Assembly (NCBI GenBank): GCA_946490455.1
Contig: CAMLXE010000056.1
Coordinates: 1 to 8,853 of the forward strand
Direction: 5' to 3'
Length of the DNA stretch: 8,853 bases
Source of the DNA: an uncultured Desulfovibrio sp.
GTDB lineage: Bacteria; Desulfobacterota; Desulfovibrionia; Desulfovibrionales; Desulfovibrionaceae
In this document: positions 1 to 7,272 of the stretch, one piece after another
How the letters are laid out: each line of letters starts with the position of its first letter
How positions within the stretch are numbered: position 1 is the stretch's first letter
The notes under the pieces: generated by a model
Seen by the model: the letters and a program-made list of their open reading frames with translations, nothing else
Told to the model about the DNA's origin: nothing
Databases searched by the model: none
Translations under genes and position numbers: made by a program

Positions 1-2
1 GA

Positions 3-353
3 GCCGAAGCAGTTCCCTTCCCTCTGAAGACCGAATGCTGTGGCGCCGCCATGGGTATTCCGAGAAGGGACATGACTGCCCGTCTCACCGGCAGAATCCT
101 CGAACGGGCCAGAGCCTTCGGCGTGGATGCCGTTGTCGTGGCCTGCCCGCTGTGCCATATGAACCTTGATCTGCGCCAGGACCAGGCCGCAAAGGCCTGC
201 GGGACCACATTCAACATGCCCGTTCTGTACTTCACCCAGTTCATGGGGCTGGCTCTCGGCCTGCCTTCCAGCGAACTTGGTCTGGACAAGCTGTGCGTCA
301 GTCCCGAAGGTCTGCTGCGCAAGATTGAGAGCGCCAAGGAGGCCCAGGCATGA
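3..353 (+). CDS. hdrB: HdrB-like heterodisulfide reductase subunit B, C-terminal part (5' end outside window)
   Basis: The reading frame is open from the window edge and ends in TGA at 351-353, so only the last 116 residues are present. HdrB carries the thiol/disulfide-reducing site of the Hdr complex, built from CCG domains that bind a non-cubane [4Fe-4S] cluster. One CCG domain is visible: a Cys-Cys-Gly (bases 36-44), then 34 residues, then CPLC followed by HMNLDLRQ, which is the typical second half of the motif. The first CCG domain must lie upstream. The stop overlaps the hdrA start by 4 nt (ATGA), so the two are probably translationally coupled. In Flx-Hdr operons hdrC normally precedes hdrB. 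The family call rests on the CCG signature and the neighbours. The expected physiological acceptor in a sulfate reducer is DsrC rather than CoM-S-S-CoB, which is inference. Confidence 0.9.
   Translation, partial: AEAVPFPLKTECCGAAMGIPRRDMTARLTGRILERARAFGVDAVVVACPLCHMNLDLRQDQAAKACGTTFNMPVLYFTQFMGLALGLPSSELGLDKLCVSPEGLLRKIESAKEAQA
336..342 (+). promoter_or_regulatory. Ribosome binding site of hdrA
   Basis: A near-perfect AAGGAGG lies inside the 3' end of hdrB, 7 nt before the hdrA ATG at 350. It supports that start and shows that hdrA can be initiated efficiently despite the 4-nt overlap. Confidence 0.75.
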
Positions 354-2311
354 AAATAGGCGTCTTTATCTGCCACTGCGGGTCGAACATTGCCGGAACC
401 GTCGACTGTAAGGCTGTCGCGGACATTGCCCGGACCTACCCCGATGTGGCCTTTTCCACGGACACCATGTACACCTGTTCCGAACCGGGACAGGAAGAAA
501 TCATCGAAGCCATCAAAACAAAAAAACTTGATGGTGTCGTGGTTGCTTCCTGTACCCCGCGCATGCACGAACCTACCTTCCGGCGGACACTCGAGCGTGC
601 AGGACTCAACAAGTACATGTTTGAAATGGCCAACATTCGCGAGCATGTCTCGTGGATCGGCAAGGACAAGGAAGCCAATACCAACAAGGCTGCCGAACTT
701 GTGCGCATTGCAGTGGAAAAGCTGCGCCACGACGCGCCTCTGTTCTCCAAGTCCTTTGAATCAACCAAACGCGTCCTTGTTATCGGTGGTGGTGTAGCCG
801 GTATTCAGGCTGCTCTTGACTGTGCCGATGCAGGACTTGATGTGCTGCTCGTCGAACGCGAAACCTACATTGGCGGCAAGATGGCCAAGCTCGACAAGAC
901 CTTCCCGACGGTTGACTGCTCGAGCTGTATCCTTGGTCCCAAGATGGTGGATGTGGCCCAGCATCCCAAAATCACGCTCATGGCGGCTTCCGAAGTAACC
1001 AAGGTCTCCGGCTATGTAGGCAACTTTGATGTGGAGATCAAAAAGAAGGCCACCTATGTGGACTGGTCCAAGTGTACGGGCTGCGGTGCGTGTACGGAAA
1101 AATGTCCGTCCAAGAAAACCCCCGACAAGTTTAATGAATTTGTCGGACCGACCACGGCCATCAACATTCCTTTCCCGCAGGCCATCCCCAAGAAGGCTGC
1201 CATCAATCCGGAATTCTGCCGCAAGCTCACTTCCGGCAAGTGCGGAATCTGTGCCAAGCTCTGTCCCACGGGCGCCATCAATTACGAAATGCAGGATGAG
1301 ACCGTTACGGAAACGGTGGGCGCCATCATTGCCGCCACGGGTTACGACCTCATGGACTGGACCATCTATGGCGAGTACGGCGGCGGACGTTATCCCGACG
1401 TCATCACCTCGCTGCAGTATGAACGCCTCATGTCCGCCTCCGGGCCTACCGGTGGTCATATCAAGCGTCCTTCCGACGGCAAGGAACCCAAGAGCGTCGT
1501 CTTCATTCAGTGTGTCGGCTCTCGTGACAGATCCATTGATCGTCCCTACTGTTCCGGCTTCTGCTGCATGTACACGGCCAAACAGGCTGTTCTGACCAAG
1601 GACCATATTCCCGATTCCCAGTCCTATGTCTTCTACATGGATATTCGTGCCAACGCGAAGCTCTATGATGAATTCACCCGCCGGGCCATTGAGGAATACG
1701 GTACCCAGTATATCCGCGGTCGTGTTTCGGTCATCCAGCCCGATGGCAACGGCCAGTACATTGTACGCGGCGCGGATACGCTTCTTGGCAAGCCGGTAGA
1801 GGTCAAGGCCGACCTAGTCGTACTGGCCGTGGGAATCGAAGGTTCCAAGGGCGCAAGCAAGCTCGCAGAGACCCTGCATATCTCCTATGACAGCTTCGGA
1901 TTCTTCCTGGAATCCCATGTCAAGCTGCGTCCTGTTGAAACCAACACTGCGGGTGTCTATCTCGCCGGTGTGGCTCAGGGACCAAAGGATATTCCCTCTT
2001 CGGTCGCCCAGGGCAGCGCTGCAGCCGCCAAGGTCATCGGTCTGCTTTCCAAGCCTCGCCTTGAAAGCGATCCTCAGATCTCGTCGGTCAATATCAGCCG
2101 CTGTGTCGGCTGTGGCAAGTGCGTACGGGTTTGCCCGTTCCAGGCCATTGTGGAAACCGAAATTCGTGGAGAAAAGAAGGCGCAGGTTATCGAAGCCGTC
2201 TGTCAGGGATGTGGTCTTTGCACCGCTACCTGTCCTCAGGGCGCCATCCAGCTCTCCCACTTCACCGATAATCAGATTCTTGCGGAGGTAGACGCGCTAT
2301 GTCGGTCCTGA
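350..2311 (+). CDS. hdrA: HdrA, FAD and iron-sulfur subunit of heterodisulfide reductase
   Basis: 653 aa, a usual HdrA length. HdrA holds the FAD at which electrons are bifurcated. The N-terminal HdrA domain has C8, C10, C43 (YTCSEPGQ) and C68 (ASCTPRMHEP). The FAD-binding Rossmann motif is VIGGGVAGIQAA at about 144-155, followed by the family sequence TVDCSSCILGPKM (C190, C193). An inserted ferredoxin domain binds two clusters: C242-C245-C248-C252 and C290-C298-C301-C305. A second nucleotide-fold half carries CVGSRD and YCSGFCCMYT (C401, C405, C406). The C-terminal ferredoxin has C585-C588-C591-C595 and C618-C621-C624-C628, each last Cys followed by Pro. All cluster ligands are plain Cys codons; I see no selenocysteine. 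The gene overlaps hdrB by 4 nt and the next gene by 13 nt. In the Flx-Hdr complex it receives electrons through FlxD and passes them to ferredoxin and to HdrC/HdrB. Confidence 0.95.
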   Translation: MKIGVFICHCGSNIAGTVDCKAVADIARTYPDVAFSTDTMYTCSEPGQEEIIEAIKTKKLDGVVVASCTPRMHEPTFRRTLERAGLNKYMFEMANIREHVSWIGKDKEANTNKAAELVRIAVEKLRHDAPLFSKSFESTKRVLVIGGGVAGIQAALDCADAGLDVLLVERETYIGGKMAKLDKTFPTVDCSSCILGPKMVDVAQHPKITLMAASEVTKVSGYVGNFDVEIKKKATYVDWSKCTGCGACTEKCPSKKTPDKFNEFVGPTTAINIPFPQAIPKKAAINPEFCRKLTSGKCGICAKLCPTGAINYEMQDETVTETVGAIIAATGYDLMDWTIYGEYGGGRYPDVITSLQYERLMSASGPTGGHIKRPSDGKEPKSVVFIQCVGSRDRSIDRPYCSGFCCMYTAKQAVLTKDHIPDSQSYVFYMDIRANAKLYDEFTRRAIEEYGTQYIRGRVSVIQPDGNGQYIVRGADTLLGKPVEVKADLVVLAVGIEGSKGASKLAETLHISYDSFGFFLESHVKLRPVETNTAGVYLAGVAQGPKDIPSSVAQGSAAAAKVIGLLSKPRLESDPQISSVNISRCVGCGKCVRVCPFQAIVETEIRGEKKAQVIEAVCQGCGLCTATCPQGAIQLSHFTDNQILAEVDALCRS

Positions 2312-3771
2312 CAGGCAAAGAACTCCGGGTCGTGGGCTTCCTCTGCAACTGGTGCTCCTACGGCGGTGCCGACACCGCCGGTGTTGCCCGGTTCACGCAA
2401 CCTACAGACCTGCGTATCATCCGTGTCCCCTGTTCGGGACGCGTCAATCCGCTCTTCCCGCTCAAGGCCCTGCTTTCCGGAGCGGATGGAGTACTTGTTT
2501 CCGGCTGTCATCCGCGTGACTGCCACTATTCCGAAGGCAATTACTATGCCCGGCGGCGTCTCGAAGTGCTCAAGGAATTCCTGCCCATCGTGGGTATCGA
2601 TCCGAGACGCTTTGAATACACCTGGGTTTCCGCCTCGGAAGGTCAGCGCTGGCAGCAGGTTGTCACTGCATTCACCGAGCAGATTCACAAGCTCGGCCCT
2701 GCACCTAAGTTCGACGAGGTCAAACCCATCTATGATCTGCCGGCCAACCTTGACCTTCTGACGCCCCTGCGCCCTCTCGGCTGCGGCGTCAATCCCAAGG
2801 CAATGGACGAGCTGAAGGGGCAGATCAGAGCAGCGCTCGAAGCAGGCGAAGTGGAATTCGTCATCGGCTGGCAGCAGGGTTATGATCCCCTGCACACCAC
2901 GCCCCTCTACATGCGCAAGCCCGAAGATGTGGAAAAGCTGGTCTGGGGCCCGCTCAATCTGCATTCCCTTGCCACATTCCTCCCCAGCCTCAAGGGCAAG
3001 AAGGTAGGCGTTGTAGTCAAGGGATGCGATTCCCGCGGTGTTGTGGAGCTGCTGCAGGAAAACCTTATCAACCGTGAAGATGTGGTCATCTTTGGTATGG
3101 GCTGCAACGGAACCGTGGATATCAACCGGGTTCTTGCCAAACTCGGCGATGTTTCAAACATCGAATCCGTAAAGGGCGTGGCGGCAACCCTCAAGGTCCG
3201 TGCCGATGGCAAGGACTACGAATTCCCCATGCAGGAAATTGCACAGGACAAGTGCCGGGCCTGCAATGTGCCCAACGCCGTCATTCATGATCACTTTGCC
3301 GGAGCTCCCACCAAGATTCCCGATGATGCCAAACCGGAACTTCCTGCAATCATGAGTTTCCTCGATGGGCTTTCTCTTGAGGAACGCATGGGCTTCTGGC
3401 GTGGTCACATTGAACGCTGCATCCGTTGCTACGCCTGCCGCAACGCCTGTCCCATGTGCGTCTGCCGCGACTACTGTGTTGCAGACAGCCGCGAACCCCA
3501 CTGGCTGACTCAGGAAGATTCTCCCACACAGAAGATGTTCTTCCAGCTCATTCACGCCATGCACCTTGCCGGTCGCTGTACCGGCTGCGGCGAATGCAAC
3601 CGGGCCTGCCCCATGGGCATTCCGGTGGGTGCGCTCAAGATGCAGATCGGCCGTGTGGTGCAGAAGCTCTTCGAGTATGCGCCTGGTATGGACGAAACAG
3701 CCGTACCTCCGCTTCTGGGCTTCCAGCTCGAAGAAAAGAACATTCAAGAACACCATATCGAGGGAGCATAA
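2299..3771 (+). CDS. FlxD (MvhD-like) fused to a FlxC-like iron-sulfur region
   Basis: 490 aa, much longer than stand-alone MvhD/FlxD (about 140-150 aa). Residues 8-135 are an MvhD domain, which docks on HdrA and carries a [2Fe-2S] cluster; its cysteines are C16 and C19 (FLCNWCSYGGAD), C45 (VPCSGRV), C70 and C75 (GCHPRDCHYSEGNYYARRR). Residues about 155-490 resemble the FrhB/HydB-type iron-sulfur subunits: VKGCDSRGVVELLQ at 241-253, MGCNG at 267-271, DKCRAC at 318-323, then C374-C377-C380-C384-P with extra C387, C389 and C393, and finally C427-C430-C433-C437-P. I read this as FlxD and FlxC in one chain, which accounts for four Flx functions in three genes. The ATG at 2299 lies inside hdrA and has GGAGG at 2284-2288, 10 nt upstream. 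The MvhD call is firm; the FlxC label is inferred from position and motifs. Confidence 0.88.
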   Translation: MSVLTGKELRVVGFLCNWCSYGGADTAGVARFTQPTDLRIIRVPCSGRVNPLFPLKALLSGADGVLVSGCHPRDCHYSEGNYYARRRLEVLKEFLPIVGIDPRRFEYTWVSASEGQRWQQVVTAFTEQIHKLGPAPKFDEVKPIYDLPANLDLLTPLRPLGCGVNPKAMDELKGQIRAALEAGEVEFVIGWQQGYDPLHTTPLYMRKPEDVEKLVWGPLNLHSLATFLPSLKGKKVGVVVKGCDSRGVVELLQENLINREDVVIFGMGCNGTVDINRVLAKLGDVSNIESVKGVAATLKVRADGKDYEFPMQEIAQDKCRACNVPNAVIHDHFAGAPTKIPDDAKPELPAIMSFLDGLSLEERMGFWRGHIERCIRCYACRNACPMCVCRDYCVADSREPHWLTQEDSPTQKMFFQLIHAMHLAGRCTGCGECNRACPMGIPVGALKMQIGRVVQKLFEYAPGMDETAVPPLLGFQLEEKNIQEHHIEGA

Positions 3772-3774
3772 TCC

Positions 3775-4827
3775 ATGAGCGCCATACGATTCCTCGCTGC
3801 CGACGCGCTGGCCGAATGGCTGGCCAAAGTGGCGGCCACACGTCAGGTGCTGGCCCCTCGCAAGGAGGGCAAGTCGGTGGTGTTCCGGCCTCTGGTTGCC
3901 GGAGAAACTCCGACCCTGGCCCGCGCCACCGTATCACCCAAAGCTGCCGTTCTTCCCCCCTGTGAGACCCTGATCCGCTTCAAGGGAACCAAGGACCCGG
4001 AAGACCCGGCCAAGGTCACCGTGGAACTTGAGGCCAATCCTGCAGCCGCGCCCACCGTTCTGTTCGGAGGTCGCTCCTGCGATGCCCGCGGCTTTGTCAT
4101 TCTGGATCAGGCCTTCCTGAAAGGTCGCTTCCAGGATCCCTACTACAAGGCGCGTCGTGACAATCTGCTTGTTGTTACACAGACCTGTACAGCGCCCTGC
4201 TCAACCTGCTTCTGCCACTGGACAGGCGGTGGCCCCACCGACCCGACAGGATCGGATGTTGTCTTCACACCGGTGGATGGCGGCTTTGTGCTGGAGGCGG
4301 TTTCCGACAAGGGAGAAGCCTTCCTTGCCGAATCCGGTCTGGCCGATGGAACGGACAAGCTCGAAGCAGCCAAGGCAGTCAAGGCCCAGGCCGAGTCCAT
4401 GCTTGCTCCCGCTCCGGACATTTCCAGCTCGCCGCGGCGTCTTGAGGCTCGCTTTACCGATCTGAAATTCTGGACCGAACAGACTGCCAAGTGTCTGTCC
4501 TGCGGCGCCTGTACCTACATGTGCCCAACCTGTCAGTGTTTCAGCATTACGGATGAAGGGAACCAGCTTGATGGTCGTCGTCTTCGCAGCTGGGACAACT
4601 GTATGTCCCCCCTGTTCACCCGCGAAGCCAGCGGACACAATCCGCGTGCCGACAAGGCCATGCGCATGCGCAACCGTGTCTCGCACAAATACTGGTATGC
4701 CCCGGACTATGCCGATGGGCAGGTGGCCTGCACAGGGTGCGGCCGCTGCATCAAGCAGTGCCCGGTCTCGCTGGATATCCGCGAAATCGTTCTTAACGCC
4801 ATCGCGCCCGATGCCGAAGCCGAATAA
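3775..4827 (+). CDS. flxB: FlxB, iron-sulfur electron-transfer subunit (HydB/AsrA-like)
   Basis: 350 aa. This family (sulfhydrogenase beta subunit, anaerobic sulfite reductase A, FlxB) moves electrons between an NAD(P)H-oxidising flavoprotein and its partner enzyme. The N-terminal half ends in GRSCDARGFVILDQAFL (C102) and TCTAPCSTCFC (C138, C142, C145, C147). The C-terminal half holds two cluster motifs: C240-C243-C246-C250-P with extra C253, C255 and C276, and C319-C322-C325-C329-P followed by VSLDIREIV. No signal peptide or membrane segment is visible, so it should be cytoplasmic. The start follows the previous stop by 3 nt and has GAGGGA at 3760-3765. The next gene starts 9 nt after its stop. 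Assignment as FlxB rather than FlxC is by order (just before flxA) and by resemblance to HydB/AsrA. Confidence 0.85.
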   Translation: MSAIRFLAADALAEWLAKVAATRQVLAPRKEGKSVVFRPLVAGETPTLARATVSPKAAVLPPCETLIRFKGTKDPEDPAKVTVELEANPAAAPTVLFGGRSCDARGFVILDQAFLKGRFQDPYYKARRDNLLVVTQTCTAPCSTCFCHWTGGGPTDPTGSDVVFTPVDGGFVLEAVSDKGEAFLAESGLADGTDKLEAAKAVKAQAESMLAPAPDISSSPRRLEARFTDLKFWTEQTAKCLSCGACTYMCPTCQCFSITDEGNQLDGRRLRSWDNCMSPLFTREASGHNPRADKAMRMRNRVSHKYWYAPDYADGQVACTGCGRCIKQCPVSLDIREIVLNAIAPDAEAE

Positions 4828-4836
4828 GGAGTTCCC

Positions 4837-5679
4837 ATGACTTGCACCTGCGGGCATAACCCCTTCCTGCCGGAAATGGCGACGGTCATCGAAACCGTGC
4901 AGGAAACGCACAACATCAAAACGTTCCGCGTCCGCTTCGATGACGAGGAAAAGATGAAGAACTTCACCTTCCAGCCTGGACAGGTGGGACAGCTCTCCGT
5001 CTTTGGAGTGGGCGAATCAACCTTTGTAATCAACTCCTCGCCGACCAGAATGGACTATCTCCAGTTCTCCATCATGAAAGCCGGCGAAAACACAGCCGCC
5101 CTGCACAAGCTCAATGCCGGGGACAAGATTGGGGTTCGGGCTCCTCTTGGCAACTGGTTCCCCTATGATCAGTGGCACGGGAAAAACGTGTTCTTCATCG
5201 GTGGCGGTATCGGTATGGCCCCCATTCGTACCATCATGATGTTCATGCTGGATAACCGGAAGGACTACGGAGAAATCAGCCTTCTCTACGGTGCCAAAAC
5301 GCCGGGAGATCTTTCCTTCAAGGAAGATATGCCGGACTGGCTTGGACGTCCTGACCTCAATACAACCCTGACCATCGACAATCCTGCCGAAGGCTGGGAA
5401 CACAAGGTAGGACTGATTCCCAACGTGTTGCGCGAACTTGCTCCCAAGCCCGACAACACCATCGCCGTACTCTGCGGCCCGCCCATCATGATCAAGTTCA
5501 CCCTGCAAGCCCTCGTGGAGCTTGGATTCCCGGATGAACAGATCTACACCACACTCGAAAAGCGTATGAAGTGTGGCATCGGCATCTGTGGGCGCTGCAA
5601 CATCGGTGGAAAGCTCGTGTGTGTTGATGGCCCTGTATTCTCCAATAAGCAGCTCAAGGAACTGCCTCCTGAACTGTAA
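4837..5679 (+). CDS. flxA: FlxA, FAD/NAD(H)-binding oxidoreductase subunit
   Basis: 280 aa, the usual length for HydG/AsrB/FlxA proteins of the ferredoxin-NADP reductase superfamily. FlxA oxidises NADH and feeds electrons into FlxB/C/D. The FAD-binding barrel fills residues 10-115, with PGQVGQLSVFG at 47-57 and TFVINSSPTR at 62-71. The NAD domain begins with FFIGGGIGMAPIRT (119-132) and includes LLYGAKTPGDLSFKED and CGPPIM (213-218). The C-terminal dihydroorotate-dehydrogenase-B type [2Fe-2S] site is C246, C251, C254 and C262. The start is fixed by AAGGAG overlapping the flxB stop, with GGAG (4828-4831) 5 nt before the ATG. The N-terminus has an extra CTC (C3, C5) that is not part of the core fold. 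FVIN stands where relatives usually have a Ser/Tyr-Ser FAD motif; the effect is unknown. This is the last gene before the terminator. Confidence 0.92.
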   Translation: MTCTCGHNPFLPEMATVIETVQETHNIKTFRVRFDDEEKMKNFTFQPGQVGQLSVFGVGESTFVINSSPTRMDYLQFSIMKAGENTAALHKLNAGDKIGVRAPLGNWFPYDQWHGKNVFFIGGGIGMAPIRTIMMFMLDNRKDYGEISLLYGAKTPGDLSFKEDMPDWLGRPDLNTTLTIDNPAEGWEHKVGLIPNVLRELAPKPDNTIAVLCGPPIMIKFTLQALVELGFPDEQIYTTLEKRMKCGIGICGRCNIGGKLVCVDGPVFSNKQLKELPPEL

Positions 5680-5683
5680 AAAT

Positions 5684-5718
5684 GGAAGCAGGCTTTCCTG
5701 CACAGGGAAGCCTGCTTC
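5684..5718 (+). other. Hairpin just after flxA
   Basis: An imperfect stem pairs GAAGCAGGCTTTCC (5685-5698) with GGAAGCCTGCTTC (5706-5718); one T bulges out and the loop is TGCACAG. No T-run follows, so it is not by itself an intrinsic terminator. It stands 20 nt before the real terminator and could protect the 3' end of the flx message. Confidence 0.65.
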
Positions 5719-5737
5719 ATTCCAGACCGCATCAAGC

Positions 5738-5767
5738 AAAAGGGCCTGTTTCGACAGGCCCTTTTTT
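5738..5767 (+). terminator. Intrinsic terminator of the hdr-flx operon
   Basis: A perfect 12-bp stem, AAAAGGGCCTGT (5738-5749) with ACAGGCCCTTTT, encloses a TTCG loop (5750-5753). It runs into six T residues (5762-5767). It begins 58 nt after the flxA stop, with no gene between. Confidence 0.93.
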
Positions 5768-6075
5768 ATAGTACCCAAGGGGATTTTCATGGTCCCTTCT
5801 TCATAGCGGTTTTCCCTTCCTGACAGGCCGGACAACCCGCCTCTCTCAAAGAGCAAATTTCTGCTACCCCAACCTGTCAGGCCTGCAATGTCTGTTTACC
5901 AGCCAGTAAGAACAACTCCAAAAACAGAAAACTATTATCAACAAAAAAGCAGCTCCAGTTGCGCCTCAAGGAGAACTTTTCCCTTCTTCTGAAAAAACTA
6001 CTTACTCCGGGTAGTTCCCGCACGGTAGATATTGTCCACTCTCGCTCCGTTTCTCACGAAAAGACACACTGCCAC
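5768..6075. other. Intergenic stretch without a recognisable gene
   Basis: About 300 bases between the flx terminator and the GNAT remnant. I find no convincing coding region, RNA gene or promoter. It becomes A-rich around 5905-5960. The + frame starting at 5959 is open into the GNAT remnant, but its first 40 codons resemble nothing I know and are probably not coding. The only structure that stands out is the spaced inverted repeat at 5819-5881. Confidence 0.6.
5819..5881. repeat. Spaced 9-bp inverted repeat
   Basis: CCTGACAGG (5819-5827) and its exact reverse complement CCTGTCAGG (5873-5881) are separated by 45 bases, and both are followed by CC. A related ACAGGCCC occurs in the right arm of the terminator at 5754-5761. 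The function is unknown. It may be a remnant of an older terminator or repeat element, or chance. Confidence 0.45.
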
Positions 6076-6623
6076 GCACCACCCCAACGAACCCGGCTCC
6101 GACCGTTTACGGAAAAAGATAAACCTCCAATCCGAACTCTGTGCGCAGCCCTTCTGTCATACGCTTTTCCTCATTACCCTCTTGATGAGGAGGCAAGTGA
6201 TGCTCTTCCTGCCAGAAACCCCATTCATCAAGTGTGTCATGGCTTCACGCTCTGAGCAGCGGAAGGATGCAATTCTCCGCGATTCATGGGTGTTGTTGAC
6301 TGTCCCGCGTTTCCTTCACCGCGCCCTTTACGCCCTGTGTAGAAATCGGCTGGCGATTCCTTCCCAGTTCTGGGGAAAGGGGCTTGCCTGCGAAGCATTC
6401 TGTACTGTGTTATGGTTTTTCTGTCCTGAATATTCCGGAACTAGTCGCCCTCACAGCGATATCCTATCTTCCCTCACAACGACTTATGGAACGGCTGGGT
6501 ATGGCTCACAATGCAGAAGATGATGCCAATCAATCTCTTCTCCCCACGGGTCACATGTTCTGTTGGCTAAGGCCTGAGCAATTCATGAAGCAACAGTCCA
6601 AATGGCAAAATACATTCTTCTAA
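6076..6623 (+). pseudogene. Decayed GNAT N-acetyltransferase (RimJ/RimL-like)
   Basis: Pieces of one GNAT protein appear in order but in different + frames. Frame 1 (6088-6252) reads RTRLRPFTEKDKPPIRTLCA and later LDEEASDAL and HGFTL, then hits TGA at 6253-6255 where this family normally has Trp (FTLWA). Frame 3 (6321-6356) reads APFTPCVEIGWR. Frame 2 (6347-6397) reads RLAIPSQFWGKGLACEA, the acetyl-CoA-loop region. Frame 3 again (about 6399-6623) reads YGFSVLNIPELVALTAIS, LPSQRLMERLGMAHNAEDD and LLPTGHM...RPEQF. The span is about 180 codons, matching an intact family member, so the gene decayed by point changes and small indels rather than gross deletion. No clear start codon or ribosome site remains; the left end is approximate. 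Substrate unknown: related proteins acetylate protein N-termini or small molecules. Neighbouring genes are clean, which argues against poor sequence quality. Confidence 0.85.
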
Positions 6624-6686
6624 AAAGTAAAGGATAAGCTCCGTTGAAAAGCCCAACCCATCTTTCTTCAAAAAATTCCATAAAAG

Positions 6687-6726
6687 AAGGCGATCTGTTC
6701 ACCACAAACAGACCGCCTTTCCTTTT
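6687..6726 (-). terminator. Terminator downstream of leuD, possibly bidirectional
   Basis: A 13-position stem with one mismatch pairs AAGGCGATCTGTT (6687-6699) with AACAGACCGCCTT (6707-6719), with a 7-base loop. Read on the minus strand it lies about 50 nt past the leuD stop and is followed by TTCTTTTAT. On the plus strand it is followed by TTCCTTTTC, so it could also end transcripts through the GNAT remnant. Confidence 0.8.
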
Positions 6727-6771
6727 CAGAATGCAGGCTTTCTGGGAAACAGTCTTTCCCGAAGGCCGCAG

Positions 6772-7272
6772 CTAGGCTTTCTGCGCAAGCTGCTCACGCA
6801 CATAGGGTACGAGGCCACCCTTATCAATCAGGTTCTGCATAACCGGAGAGAGCGGCGGAACCTTGATCGTCTCACCATTGGTCAAATCCCGGATAACACC
6901 GGCTTCTGGATCGATTTCCAGAGTATCCCCATCATGAATCTTATCCACCTCATCGCCTATTTCCAGGAGCATGAGGCCCATATTGAAGGCATTCCGATAG
7001 AAGATACGTGCGAAGCTGTGTCCCACGACAACCTTCATCCCAGCGCCAAGAATCGCAATGGGGGCATGTTCACGGGATGAACCACAGCCAAAATTGCGCT
7101 CTGCTACCAGGATATCGCCCTCATGAACACGCTTGACCCAGCCGTGTTCCAACCCTTCCATGCAGTTTTCACCAAGCTTCTTGGCATCCGTTGTCACAAG
7201 AAAGCGGGCTGGGATAATGGCATCTGTGTCAATATGTGCGCCAACTTTATGTACTTTACCAGTAAAGGCCAT
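6772..7272 (-). CDS. leuD: 3-isopropylmalate dehydratase small subunit
   Basis: 166 aa, the short HacB/DmdB-type length rather than the about 200 aa of enterobacterial LeuD. With LeuC it isomerises 2-isopropylmalate to 3-isopropylmalate in leucine biosynthesis, in the cytoplasm. The swivelling domain is recognised by GAHIDTDAIIPARFL (11-25), ERNFGCGSSREHAP (58-71) and FYRNAFNMGL (91-100). The substrate loop reads FLVT at 24-27. Homoaconitase small subunits of this family have an Arg in this loop (YLRT), while isopropylmalate isomerases have a small hydrophobic residue, so leucine synthesis is the better reading. The ATG is supported by AAGGAG at 7280-7285 with a 7-nt spacer. It lies 206 nt after leuC, and no leuB follows before the terminator. 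Confidence 0.94.
   Translation of the reverse strand: MAFTGKVHKVGAHIDTDAIIPARFLVTTDAKKLGENCMEGLEHGWVKRVHEGDILVAERNFGCGSSREHAPIAILGAGMKVVVGHSFARIFYRNAFNMGLMLLEIGDEVDKIHDGDTLEIDPEAGVIRDLTNGETIKVPPLSPVMQNLIDKGGLVPYVREQLAQKA

Noticed and set aside
761..1606. 281-aa minus-strand open frame opposite hdrA
   Set aside because: It lies wholly inside hdrA on the other strand and has no recognisable motif; codon-driven shadow.
5017..5856. 279-aa minus-strand open frame across flxA, both hairpins and the intergenic region
   Set aside because: It reads through a clear terminator and is antisense to flxA's conserved domains.
6032..6523. 163-aa plus-strand open frame as an intact gene
   Set aside because: Only part of it (about 6347-6397) matches GNAT sequence. 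The matching pieces before and after are in other frames, so it is part of a pseudogene.
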